From: Stagonosporopsis chrysanthemi
Taxonomy: Eukaryota > Ascomycota > Dothideomycetes > Pleosporales > Didymellaceae
Reading direction: 5' to 3'
Assembly: GCA_022560025.1 (NCBI GenBank)
Contig: JAFISE010000032.1
Location: forward strand, 62,001 to 126,000
Length of the DNA: 64,000 nt
Part shown: positions 45,932 through 56,900 of the stretch, in pieces
How the letters are laid out: every line of letters starts with the position of its first letter
Numbering within the stretch: the first letter of the stretch is position 1
The notes under the pieces: generated by a model
The model's input: only the letters and a program-made list of their open reading frames with translations
Told to the model about the DNA's origin: nothing
Databases searched by the model: none
Made by a program: the position numbers and the translations under genes

Positions 45932-48769
45932 ATGGATTTCCAGACCATCATACTTGCCAGCAATGGCACGGATGATGGTGGAAAGTCGGTACGTCGATAC
46001 ACGCCAACACTCCCCTTGACCCTGTCCAAAACAACGGTCCCTTTACAGCCGCGACTCACTTCAATCTCATGACCTCAGACAACAGAGTCTCACAACTTCA
46101 TACTAACACTTTATCGCAGCCCAGCGGTCCGTCTTCCTTCAAAGCCGTGGCCGCTGCTTTTGTCCCATCTTTTGTGCTTGCCAGTCTGTTTATTTCTGCG
46201 TTTGTGATAGTCAGGCCAAAGTTCCCAAAAATCTACTTTCCCAGGACGTACCTAGGTACCATACCGAAGAAAGACCACACGCCATGCCAGAGTCGTTCGT
46301 ATTGGGATTGGGTGCATACCATGAGAGTGGTACCCGACAAGTTCACTCTCTACCACCAGTCCATCGACTCGTACCTCTTCTTGCGGTTCCTCCGAACTAT
46401 GATTTTCATCTGCGTCGTAGGATGTGTCCTTACATGGCCAATTCTGATGCCAATCAATGCCGCAGGTGGCGGTACGGGCAACGAATTGGACCGTGTCTCG
46501 ATTGGTAATGTCGCGGAGACGAAGTATCTATATGCTCACGCCGTCGTTGCTTGGGTGTTCTTCAGCTTCGTTATGTTCACGATAGCAAGAGAGAGACTGT
46601 GGCTGATTGGACTTCGCCAAGCGTGGAACTTATCGAAGCCCAATGCGAATCGACTGTCATCACGTACAGTGTTGTTCCTATCAGCGCCAACGGCTGCATT
46701 GGACGAAAGTAACATGCAACGCTTCTTTGGTGATGATGCAGTCAAGGTGTGGCCCGTGACTAAGGCGCAGAAGCTACAGCGTCTCGTGTCTTCCAGAGAT
46801 TCGAAGATCGATGAGCTTGAGACTGCAGAGATCTCGTTGATCCGAAAAGCCAATGAAGAAGGAAGAAAGAGTCAAGCTAGACATCAAGGGCAGAGGATCA
46901 CTTACGGCAGCCTTCCCGATAGTGTCAAGCAGTCACTACGACCGAAACAAAGACTGAAGACGACAAAGCCTGTGGGCAGGCAGGTGGACAGCATCGACTA
47001 CTCCCGTGACCAGCTTCTGGAGAAAGAGGAGGAGATCAACAAGGCGCGAGAATCCAACGCGAATGCACAAAGCCACCATGGTGCGGCTGCAGTCTTTGTT
47101 CAGTTCCGCACGCAGTCTGCAGCGCAGAAGGCATACCAACAGGTCGCATCCTCGGACATACTGTCTCTCACGCCGCGCTTCACTGGCGTTCAGCCAAGCG
47201 AGATCTTCTGGGAAAACCTAACAATCGAGCCTTCTCGTCGTATATCACAGGGTTTACTTGCACACGGGCTTGTTATTGCTTTGATCATTTTCTGGTCGAT
47301 CCCTGTTGCGTTCGTCGGTGCCATATCAAATGTTTCCTACTTGGCAGAGAACTTCAAGTTTCTCAGCTTTCTCAACCAGCTGCCAGATAGTATCGTCAAC
47401 CTCCTGACTGGATTATTACCGCCTCTGCTACTGAGTGCGCTGAGCAAGTATGTGCCAAAGATCTTCAGATGTAAGTTGAGAACCGAGTATCGGTGACCTT
47501 GCTGACCACAATAGATATCTTTACCACATTTGGCGAGCCCACAAAAACCTCCACAGAGTTGAAGGTACTGAAGTGGTACTACGTTTTTCAAGTCTTACAG
47601 GTCTTCTTGGTAACCTCGCTCTCTTCTGGAGCGGCGACCGTGGTCTCGCAGATCGCAAAAAATCCCAACCAGGTTCCCCAGCTACTCGCGGAGCGCTTAC
47701 CTCGCGCCTCGAACTCCTACCTCACGTATTTTGTTGTTCAAGGCCTGACCAGCGCTTCCGACAACCTCCTCAACTACTCTGATGTTCTTTCTTTCCTATT
47801 CTTCGACAGGTTCTTCGACAAGACACCTCGTCAGAAGTACAACAGCTATATTGCTCTGAGAGGCATGCAATGGGGCAAACTGTTCCCGAAATATGTCAAC
47901 TTTGTCATCATTGGTCAGTCTTGAAATCAGCTCTTGAATCTGCATCATACTGATCTCCTTTAGCAATTGTGTACTCTTGCATCGCACCGCTGGTTCTAGG
48001 CTTCGCTGCGGCAGGCCTTTCCCTATTCTACCTCAGTTACCGTTACATGTTGCTCTTTACCGCGCAGCCTAAGGTTGACACCAAAGGACATAGCTATACG
48101 CTCTCATTACAGCAAATGCTTACTGGCGTTTACATCGCCGAGCTTTGCTTGATCGGGTTATTCAGTCTCCGAGGCGCATTCGGTCCAACAATCTTGCTCG
48201 GAATACTGCTCATCGTTACGATCGTTTTCAACATCCTCACCAACCGCCACTTCGAACCTCTGGAGCAATATCTTCCCGCCGATCTGGCTCTCGACGGCAG
48301 CAGCGATGAAACTGAAGAAGAGGCTCCCCTTCTGTCGTCTGCAGAAGAGGGGGAATCGGATGCGATTCAGCGTGAAAACTCACGCATCCATCGCATTAGC
48401 AGCGCTGTGCGAATCTCGCCTCGAGTCACAGGTCCACTGGCTCGATTTTTTGAGCCGCACATATTCACGAGTCACGGAGCAATGAAGAAGTGGCTGCGTG
48501 GTGATGAGTTCGATGAAGACTACATGCCTGAATATAGTGACGAGGAGATTCGCAAGGCATATCTTCATCCTGCATACACAAGTCAGACACCCATCATCTG
48601 GCTTGCGCAGGATGACATGGGTGTCAGCAAGAAAGAGATTCAGGAAAATGAGAAGAAGGAGCTCAAAAGTAGCGATGAGGGAGCATGGATAGACAAAGAT
48701 GGGAACCTGACATGGAATTTGGACGATTTCGCAAAGGTGCCCATCTTCAAGAAGACCAAGCAATGGTAA
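45932..48769 (+). CDS. CSC1/TMEM63-type osmosensitive calcium-permeable channel
   Basis: Four exons (45932-45988, 46120-47470, 47515-47913, 47964-48769) give 870 aa. Exon 1 encodes only 19 residues. Intron 1 is 131 bp with a TACTAAC branch point. The order is that of RSN1/DUF221 proteins: an extracellular N-terminus and three helices (AFVPSFVLASLFISAFVIV, FLRTMIFICVVGCVLTWPI, AHAVVAWVFFSFVMFTI). A cytosolic domain follows (RTVLFLSAPTA to a late AAAVFVQFRTQSAAQKAYQ). The pore region then starts GLLAHGLVIALIIFWSIPVAFVGAIS, with DKTPRQKYN and KYVNFVIIAIVYSCIAPL later on. Relatives are mechanically or osmotically gated cation channels in the plasma membrane. The acidic C-tail carries Ser-rich and WLAQDDMGVS segments. 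Confidence 0.92.
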
Positions 48770-49333
48770 GCCGGAGATATCGGCAGACTACACAGCTGTC
48801 GTACAGTAGGAAAGCAGCACATACACCAAATATAAATTGTACATGCGATATCTCTTTTCCCCCTCCATGTTTCCTGCGATTATCAGCAAACCCTTGGCAG
48901 CTACGTCATGAACCGAAGCTTTACGGAGAAGCCTTACCATCCTTTATTCGGCACGCACTCCGAGACCATCACCCAAGCACTACCACGTGTGGCTTACCAT
49001 GTCGCTGTCAGACGTTTTCGACCTTCTGGAATGGGCATCGAACCATCGCATGATCATGGCTAGAGCGCCAGGCCCTCACCACACCTCCCAGCGCCGCGGT
49101 CCTTGCCAGACGGCGCGGCGCGCTTGACTCCCTTCCATTGGCGCTATCGCAGGAACGTCGCGATTAGTGACGCAAGCCATGAAGCCAATCGCCTTGTGCG
49201 CAAGCAATTGAGTGACTGCCCCAAGCGCATACATATATCCAACTTCATTACTGTCCCGCAAGCGAAAACACTCCCCGATTCAACCATTCGCACTTCGTCA
49301 TAAACATAGCTTCTATCTCTACTTTAATCCATA
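48770..49333. other. Intergenic region
   Basis: This 564 bp contains the 3' region of the channel gene and the promoter of the 136-aa protein gene. No motif or gene is evident. Confidence 0.5.
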
Positions 49334-49839
49334 ATGTCCAACGAGCACCACACGATGCACACCGACCACTCCAACCCCCAGCGCGACCTGGTCGCCAACG
49401 CGCTGGTGCTGCTGCTGAAGAACATCGATCCCAAGCTCGACCCGACGCACTTTGCCAAACACACGCCGCTCAAGGCCGAAATGAAGAACGGCCATGACGC
49501 TGCTACGTTCATCAAGGACTGCTCGCACGTAGGTTGCTACCTCCTCATGCGGGTTGGTCCACGCGGTCACGTGACCGCGCTGGCACTGCGCAGTGACGAT
49601 GGGGCATGCTGACAGATGTATAGGAGTTTGGCGTCAACCTGACCACCCCTGAGGCGCGCGAGGAAGCGCAGTGGGCGCTTGCAGGTAGTGCGGCGTCGAT
49701 GCATGGACACCCGACGATGGGGACGGGGTCAGCATTTGCGTTTGCAGATTTCATCTTGAAGAGGATGGAGTTGGAGGGAAAGACATATTCGAGTGCGGCG
49801 TATGAGGAGTTACAGGGCAGGCAGGGAGTGAGAGTGTAA
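49334..49839 (+). CDS. Uncharacterised 136-aa soluble protein
   Basis: Two exons (49334-49528, 49624-49839). The 95-bp intron GTAGGT..TATAG has a TGCTGACA branch point and joins FIKDCSH to EFGVNLTT in frame. The N-terminus is His/Asn rich. A helix follows (RDLVANALVLLLKNIDPKLD), then KHTPLKAEMKNGHDAATFIKDC. The C-terminal part is AREEAQWALAGSAASMHGHP with AFAFADFILKRMELEGKTYSSAAYEEL. It is a small helical protein with no signal peptide or membrane helix. I do not recognise a family. The gene is supported by the intron and consistent codon use, and it runs tail-to-tail with the BRCT gene. Confidence 0.7.
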
Positions 49840-50236
49840 GAAGGTATCTCGTCGAGTATGTGATTCGATTGTATGTGCATTATGAACAGCAATGTATGAA
49901 CACCCCAGCCGGTTTCCATGTACAACGCCGTGCCCTTTGGTCCATAGGACAAGTGAGTGTGGGGCTATGCAAGTATGAACACCATAAACAGGAGCTGAAG
50001 TTCCGAGACATGACAGTGCTGGGTCCGTCTTCGCCCTCTCCATCTGGCTATGTTGAGTCCGCCACGGGAGCACCGCGAGATGCTACGACGCAATGGATGA
50101 CTCTCAAGCCTCGATGGAGGTTGCGGAGATGATGGCAACATCGACACGCCCAGAGATCAAAAGAAAAAGGCCAACCGCCAACTCCATCCATGCTTCCTGA
50201 ATCCAGACTCCAAGGAATCAAACACTTATGCTCAAC
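49840..50236. other. Region between converging genes
   Basis: This 397 bp lies between the stops of the 136-aa and BRCT genes. It presumably holds their 3' UTRs. Nothing else is seen. Confidence 0.5.
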
Positions 50237-53200
50237 TCAGAACAACCTCAACTTCTTAGGCGGCGCCATCGAGATACCGGCGAACATCTCCGCACTCCTC
50301 TTCTTGGTCGTCGAGAACGGCCTCATAGGCGTAGCCGTCATCATCCTTTGTTTGCTTGGTGTCTTGATCGGGCTGCGGCTAAGTAGGAAATTGGACTTCT
50401 TCTGCGGTAAGGTGCGAACAGCCATCTTGCCATCAGGTTCAAAGTAGATACCAAGCTCGCTATTCTCCTTGTCATCAAGATTGATTGAGCGATCAAACTC
50501 AGATGAGGTGGGAGTCGCGGGCTGGCTGCGCTCGCCGGACGATGGCGGGAGGGCATACTTGGAAGGAGTTTTTGCAGGTGTGCAAGGAACCAAGGATGCC
50601 TTTGGACTTGATGGAAGAGCTAAGGAAAGATTGACGAGGTACTTGGCTTCGTCAATACGCTTCTTATTCGCCTCGCATTCGAGAGCCCAGCTGACGTTCA
50701 CGGCCTTGATGGCTCCGCGACTCTCGACAACCCTCTTGAGCGTGTCAGGCTTGCCATCTTTGTATAGCACGTGCGTGATGTCGGTGTTAGTCCATTCTTT
50801 GGCAATCTTCGCGCCGAGATCTGTGATAAGAGTCTCGAAGAGGAACGATTGGTCCTTGCCGCTGTCGGAGATGACGTCGACGTAGAAGGTCAGGCCTTGC
50901 AGAGGGCCGTCGAAGAGAATAGAAGGCTCCTCGAAATCGCCCCAAGTGACTGCCTTCTTTGGGCTGTCGTTGCCCTTCCTCTTCTCTGGTGAACGCAGAG
51001 AGGACTTGACGGGGGAGCGAAGAGAAGATTTCATAGGCGATGCGAATGAAGAAGCTGAAAAGTTGCTGGATGCTGCAAACGTCGCGGCCTTGGCGGGTGA
51101 CTTCTGAGCCGGCGCTGAGAACAACGAGCCGGTTGCGCGGGGTGTAAAGACCGATGGCGTGAATGTAGGTGGCGCGAAGAAGGGGGTTTTGGTCGTCGGC
51201 GGTGCCAGCGTCAAAGGCTTCAACTTCAGTGGTGCAAATTGCGCTTGAGGCTTCTCAGCAGGCGTGTTTTCGTTCTCAAGCTCTGAGATGCTGAAATCGT
51301 TCGCCTCGCTGTTCTCATCGAAAGATGCATCGTGAGCGGAGAAATGTGATGGCGAAGGCGTCTGCTTCTTTGCTGACGCTCTGATCTCCTCCTGGATAGC
51401 TGCCTCCATAGCTAGAGCTGGCGTTGTGGGGTAATCAGGGAGCTCACCCAGTGCTTTCCTGTCAGCGCTTGCGGCTCGAACGGGTGTCACAGGGACCGCT
51501 GAAAAAGGCGTGAAGTTCTCCTCGTCCGCGACGTGTTCTGGTGAGGTTTGCGCTGGTGGTGTGCAAGGCGCCTTGAGCTCGACTGCTGGTGTCATGGAAG
51601 GTGGTGTGAATGTTTCCTTGAGGGCAACATGTTCTGGCGAGCACTGCGCACGCGGTGTGGACGGCGCCATGAATCGAACAGCTGGTGTCCTTTGCAGGAT
51701 CTCAGGCATATTGCTTCGTACTGGTGTCACTGCCTCAGCGGGAGTAGCAGCTGCTGGGCTGGTAACTTCCTCAGCCTGAATCTCCTCCGCGGCAGATGCA
51801 GGTGAAGTGAAGACCTCCTTAACCGCAACATGTTCCGGCGAAGATTGCGCTCGAGGTGTGAAAGGCGCGTGGAACACAACTGCAGGAGTTGCACCTTGAG
51901 GGGTGAAGATTTCCTTCTTCGCAATGTGCACCGGTGAGCATTGCGCCGCAGGTGTGCGAGGCACAGCGAAGAAGCCTACGGGAGGTAGAATGGCCATTTC
52001 TGGTGCAGCAGATGTCTCCATGGATGCTTCTTCGATGACACTCAGACATGACTGAGTAACAATGTGCGCGGGGGTCTTTGGGTAGTCTGGAAGCTCAGCA
52101 AGTGCTTGTCTCGCACTCAGGGGTGCTTTGATATGTGCAGGAGTCTTTGGGTATCCAGGCAGCTCGTTCAAAGCGTCCTTAGTAGCCATTGGCGCCTTGA
52201 TGTGAGCAGGCGTTTCTGGGTAGTTCGGCAGCTCCTTCATTGCGTCATTGTGGTTGATCGGTGCGTTGATGTGCGCAGGTGTTTTGGGGTACTGTTCCGG
52301 CATCTCGGTCATCAAGACGTCGGTGTCAGGAGAAGCAGGGACAGGAGCCTGGATGTGTGCTGGCGTATTGGGATAGCCTGGCATCTCGGCCAGCGCGGCT
52401 TTGTTTGAAACGGGAGCTTTGATGTGAGCTGGTGTCTTCGGATAGTCGGGTAAAGTTGCAAGCGCTGCTCTTGATGTGATGGGTGCGGAGATATGTGCAG
52501 GCGTCTTGGGGTATTGTGGGAGCTCGAACAGAGCCCTCTTGTTGGTCAGAGGCTGAGCAGTACGTGCAGGTGTGGAGGGAGTTGCAGGGTATTCTGTGAA
52601 GGGCTCCTCGATCGCCTCGAAAGTAGACACAGTCTCCTCAATGGCAGGCGCTTCAGCAGGCGTAGGCTCTTCGAGAACAGCCTTCACAGCTTTGGCTGGC
52701 GTAGCCTTCTTGATTGGTTTACGTGCGGGCGCCTTGAGAGGCGAAGCAGGAGGGAGCTCAGCATTGCGAGTTGTGCGCGTAGCTCTGCTGGGAGGCGCGA
52801 GGACTGGCACTGTGTCGAGAGGCGCGGCGACTTTGCGTGCGCGAGATGCTGGCTTGATGGGCTCTGCGCTGATTGTGCTCTTAGTAGGAGCATCGTCGGC
52901 CTTCGCAGCTGGTGCTTTCCTAACGGGCGCTTTCCGTGCGCGTGATGCTGGCTTGGGCGCCTCTTCTGCGACAGGCTCTTCGATGGTGACAGTTTTGCGT
53001 GTCCGTGTCGCCGTTCGCGGCACATCCTCTTCTTCTGCGATAGGCTCCTCGACAACGACAGGTGCGGCCTTCTTTGCCGGTGTCTTCTTCACAGGCGCTT
53101 TGCGCGCGCGTGTCGCGACCTGGATCTTGACGGGTTCTTGTGGCATGGCAGACCCCTCGTCTTCGACTAGCTCTTCGATAACAGGCTCTTCGACAATCGG

Positions 53201-53530
53201 TGTTGAGGCCTTGCGACCACGCGTCGCTCTCTTAGGCGCCACAGGGGCGTGCTCCTCTTCTTCTGTTGTCTCGACCTTGGCCGCACGCGTTGCGCGCGTC
53301 CTCTTCTGTGTGGGGACTTCTTCGACGACAGGCTCAGGCTCTGGTGTTGGCTCTGTCTTGGCCTTGCGCTTTGTTGCTGTGGTCTTGGTAGCTTTTGTGG
53401 CAGCGGGCGCGGTGTCGATGACTTCTTCGAAGACAGCCTTCTTCCTGCCGCGCTTGGGCGGTGCAGCCAGTGTCGAGGCAGCAGGCGCGGCCTCTGGTGC
53501 GGCCTTTGCTCCGCGACGTGTTGCGACCAT
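50237..53530 (-). CDS. Nuclear BRCT protein with basic N-terminus and two tandem TP-repeat arrays
   Basis: One uninterrupted exon of 1097 aa starts at ATG 53530; the frame upstream begins with TTG. Order: residues 1-~330 are Lys/Arg/Ala/Pro/Glu rich with several AT-hook-like basic patches (PPKRGRKKA, ATRGRKAS, ATRARKAPVKK). Residues ~330-500 hold seven units around YPKTPAHIxAP, and ~515-680 hold four units around TPxAQxSPEHVAxKExFTP. Residues ~865-965 form a BRCT domain with LQGLTFYVDV, LGAKIAKEW, THVLYKDG and VNVSWALEC. A KEN sequence (DDKENSELG) lies after the BRCT. The many S/TP sites are classic CDK targets, and BRCT domains bind phosphopeptides in DNA-damage and chromosome proteins. A cell-cycle-regulated chromatin role is inferred. 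I do not know a named orthologue. Confidence 0.85.
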   Translation of the reverse strand: MVATRRGAKAAPEAAPAASTLAAPPKRGRKKAVFEEVIDTAPAATKATKTTATKRKAKTEPTPEPEPVVEEVPTQKRTRATRAAKVETTEEEEHAPVAPKRATRGRKASTPIVEEPVIEELVEDEGSAMPQEPVKIQVATRARKAPVKKTPAKKAAPVVVEEPIAEEEDVPRTATRTRKTVTIEEPVAEEAPKPASRARKAPVRKAPAAKADDAPTKSTISAEPIKPASRARKVAAPLDTVPVLAPPSRATRTTRNAELPPASPLKAPARKPIKKATPAKAVKAVLEEPTPAEAPAIEETVSTFEAIEEPFTEYPATPSTPARTAQPLTNKRALFELPQYPKTPAHISAPITSRAALATLPDYPKTPAHIKAPVSNKAALAEMPGYPNTPAHIQAPVPASPDTDVLMTEMPEQYPKTPAHINAPINHNDAMKELPNYPETPAHIKAPMATKDALNELPGYPKTPAHIKAPLSARQALAELPDYPKTPAHIVTQSCLSVIEEASMETSAAPEMAILPPVGFFAVPRTPAAQCSPVHIAKKEIFTPQGATPAVVFHAPFTPRAQSSPEHVAVKEVFTSPASAAEEIQAEEVTSPAAATPAEAVTPVRSNMPEILQRTPAVRFMAPSTPRAQCSPEHVALKETFTPPSMTPAVELKAPCTPPAQTSPEHVADEENFTPFSAVPVTPVRAASADRKALGELPDYPTTPALAMEAAIQEEIRASAKKQTPSPSHFSAHDASFDENSEANDFSISELENENTPAEKPQAQFAPLKLKPLTLAPPTTKTPFFAPPTFTPSVFTPRATGSLFSAPAQKSPAKAATFAASSNFSASSFASPMKSSLRSPVKSSLRSPEKRKGNDSPKKAVTWGDFEEPSILFDGPLQGLTFYVDVISDSGKDQSFLFETLITDLGAKIAKEWTNTDITHVLYKDGKPDTLKRVVESRGAIKAVNVSWALECEANKKRIDEAKYLVNLSLALPSSPKASLVPCTPAKTPSKYALPPSSGERSQPATPTSSEFDRSINLDDKENSELGIYFEPDGKMAVRTLPQKKSNFLLSRSPIKTPSKQRMMTATPMRPFSTTKKRSAEMFAGISMAPPKKLRLF
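51490..51960 (-). repeat. Coding tandem repeat, TPxAQxSPEHVA type
   Basis: Four diverged copies of a coding unit lie inside the BRCT gene. Each reads roughly APxTPxAQxSPEHVAxKExFTP and is separated by variable spacers. On the plus strand each copy is visible as a GCAA(C/T)(A/G)TG(T/C)(T/A)C(C/T)GG-like core. Confidence 0.75.
52050..52530 (-). repeat. Coding tandem repeat, YPKTPAHI type
   Basis: Seven consecutive units of about 23-28 codons inside the BRCT gene each contain Y-P-(K/N/E)-T-P-A-H-I followed by an AP linker and an (A/M)LxELP-type start. One degenerate eighth copy (LPDYPTTPALAME) lies downstream, after the second repeat array. Confidence 0.85.
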
Positions 53531-53964
53531 GGTGTGGCTGAATGTATGCAATAGCCGCGGTCAGTAGTGCGAGATATTAAGCTCTCGTGGGGAGGGATGG
53601 TACGAGATTATAGCACGGTGGGAGCGTGCTTTGCTGACAACACGCCGTTACCCCGTCAACAAGCTTAGCTTGCTGCGGTACGCGGCTCCACCCGGACATG
53701 CAGCCCCAGAATTACACACACGATGCAGTCATTGTCCGAAGGTCATCGAGCCTAGTTTTCTGAATCAATCGAATTGGGGGCCCGTCACAGTCGTTGCCCG
53801 AATATCATTAAGCCGAATCCTCTGATTTGATCGAGCTGGGATCACAGTCACAGTCATGCTCTTGACTGGCGCAGATCACTATCCAGCATTTCACTTGTTT
53901 TTATTTAATCCGTATCAGCGAGGATTTGTTCAGTCAAGTGAGTGTATGGCTTGATCGCCACTTT
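53531..53964. other. Intergenic region upstream of the BRCT gene
   Basis: This 434 bp holds the promoter of the BRCT gene and the 3' region of the WDR6 gene. It contains a diverged ~54-bp tandem duplication, listed separately. No gene is seen. Confidence 0.5.
53725..53840. repeat. Diverged tandem duplication of about 54 bp
   Basis: Copies at 53725-53778 and 53787-53840 align without gaps, sharing CAGTC, TTG, CCGAA, TCAT, AGCC, TCTGA, ATCGA and TGGG blocks. Identity by eye is around 70%. The period is 62 bp. It lies upstream of the BRCT gene. Confidence 0.6.
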
Positions 53965-56900
53965 TTATAGTCCTGTCCTTACCTCTGGTGGTAAATCCAG
54001 CCGAACGACTTCCATACCAACACCGCAGAGCAGTATTCTCGCCGTGTCGCCGGCATCGTCCAATACTGCCATACTCGAGACATCAGCAACATTGGTCTTG
54101 ACCTTAGACAGCCGCTTGATTGTCAGCCTGTCTGAGTTGTCCGGGTTTGTGCTAACCTCTTCGGCGTCATTCATGATTACCTCCCAAAGTCGTACCCATT
54201 CGTCGTTGCCAGACGTGAGAACATATAAGTGCGACTGGATATTTACTATTGCACAGGCTGTGACAGCAGAGCCGTGCGCGCGATCGACAAGCACTGACGG
54301 TGATTTAGAGGGTCCTTGTGCTGCTGCTGATAGGTGTGCCCCTTTAGTGCGAGCGAACAGGAAGGCCAGTCCACCGTCATCTCCACCAGAGACAATCAAC
54401 CATGCGCCATCATGGTTGGCATACGATGTCATTGTTTTTGATGCGTTCTGGTGGATTCGTATGGGATCCTGCCAGATCAGAGCTTGGCCTGACGCACCGG
54501 CTGGTAATGGCCACACAACTGCGTGGCCGTCCGTGCCAGCAGTCAACAAGGTGGTTGGCGAGAGAAGTATGCATTGCGTGAGGCAAGAAGTGAAGTAGAC
54601 ACCTTTGTATAGGGGCTGCCACTTGATCGCGCATGTCGGATCGTAACGATACGTCTGTTGATGGTCAGTAGTCATCGCGTAATTCCAGGACTGTACTGAC
54701 CTTGACGCTTGAATCTGAGAATACCATTACAATTGTGAAAGCACCCCCGTATCGAGTGACGTCAAAAGACATAATGCGCAAATCTGAGAACTCGCTTTCT
54801 GGTGCGTAGACGTACTCGCAGACAACTCCAATATCGATCACACTCTCGAGAGCTCGGACTCTCCAAACGTAGAATTCTTCGGATCCAGCGCTGCTGAAGA
54901 GATACTCGCCATCATCAGACCACTGAAGGTGTTGAATACCGGTGGTGTGTCTGCGCAGTGTTGTCCGGCAGACCAGTTCGCCTCCTATGTATTGGAAGAT
55001 CCTGATATCTGTGTCCTCGGCGCCAGTGGCGATCAAACGACGGTGTCCGTCAGGAACTTCGGAGGTGCTTGCCGGCGAGGTCACTGCCACTGCCTTTATC
55101 TCACGACCATGACTACCCGAACGTAGCACTTCGTGATTGGGACCCTGCTGGCTGTAGATGTGCAAACTAGATGCTCTAGTCCATACCAGAGTGCCCCCTC
55201 CTGGGCAATTGGGACTCAAACTTGGCTGAAAAGCCCAGCTGCGATGCGCACCACCAGTCTCAATGCCCATAGTCTCCTCCTCCGAGGTAATGTCATACAA
55301 AACCCATTTTTTGCTTGAAAAGCCATGCATTAGGAGGTGTTTGTCGTGGAAAACAATATCTTCGATATTTGGGCCAAATGGCAAGGCGAGGTTATGGACG
55401 AGACGTACGATGTTATTGCTGAGGTCGATCCAGTGCACAGCAAGATAGCCATCACGCCCCACTGAGTACAGGTATCCGACTGACGTGTGTGCAGGTGAGA
55501 CCTGGAATTGTATTGAGGTAACAGTCTCATCTCCGTGAGCCTTTTCGATGACCCGGAAGAGGCACACTTCTGGATCATCAACTTGGTGCGAGATGTTAAA
55601 CAAGCCTATGGAGCCCCGGCGAAACCCCAGGGATAAGATAGTGTTCTTGGGATTTGTATCAATAACTGACATGCTTGTGATAGTTGAGCCGGTCAAGATG
55701 TTTGACAAGGGTATCGGTACGACTTCCACATCTGCAGGTGAGGAACTCGTGGCGATGCTGACGAACAGCAATTGAGCTTGCCGCTGCCCGACCAGTGTAA
55801 TAAGAAGCGCGACTCGATTTTGGCCATTTACTGACGACACATCTCTTGCGAAAATAGAGCCGACTTTGCCGGTGACCGTGTAAACAGTTCGGAGGGAGGA
55901 GTCGCTCGCACGATACATGTAAATACCACCGTTGGTACCTGCAAGAAAAGCGATGCCGTAGGCAGACACACTGGCGCAGGTAGAGTAGCCAGACAGCTCC
56001 TCTAGCTGGTCTACCAATGTCGATGCAATCAAACTATTCTGCGAAGGGCCCGCGTCTGAACCAAACGACTTGACCAGGATTTTACCGGAATTGGTTATGA
56101 GGAGGAAGGTCCTGTCGAGAACAAAGCAATAGCTTCTGATAGAATCTGCTTTCTTTGTCGCTTTTTCAGATTTGCGCGTTTCCTTCTCCGCGGTCACCGA
56201 GGGCTGTGCCATGTGAAGAAGGTCCTGCACACTATACTCTGCGGAAGTATTACCGTCATGTCTTCCACTCTGATCAACTACAAGCAACGGATAGCTGGTG
56301 AGTTTGCTGTCAGCAGCACCGCAGGCCACACGTACTGAACCGGCCGTTTGGCAGTAAGTGGCCATTGACCATAGATTCTTACCGCTATGGTAAGCAGCAC
56401 AGTCGGTCTGTTGTAGCATACACGGTAAGATGCCCGAATTTCCCGTATTGGCTACTAACTCCCATGTGCGTGATGTAGCGTCTTCGCCGGCTGACAGAAG
56501 AGCCAACGATCCATCACAATGAGAAAAATCAAGGAATCTCACCCTCCAAACTCTTGAGGTATGACCCCATCCGATCGCAAGGCAGTTCGAATCGTCGGAT
56601 GGCGCTTCGGTAGCCGACACGCTGAACCCGGTGTGACGAGTGCGTTGCGTTTCTGCGCTTGGGTCTACAGCTTCGCTTCCACTCAAGTTGACATCCACGT
56701 TCGAGACGTCCCAGAGGCGAATCGTGCGATCGTCGCTGCAAGAAGCAATGACTCGTTTCAGATTGCCGCAGCGACCACGCTGCAACTCGTTCGAGATACG
56801 AACGTCGAAGATCGAGCCTTCGTGACCAAGGAAGACTTGATGGATATGGGACGACGATTGGCCATGGGCAGACTTGTTCCAGGACCAGTACATGATCTCG

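Noticed and set aside
52572..53567. Long plus-strand open frame (331 aa) opposite the BRCT gene
   Set aside because: It is the antisense of the repetitive, Ala/Lys/Pro-rich coding region. Its Gly/Ala/Val-rich composition is a shadow of that codon use, and it has no domain.
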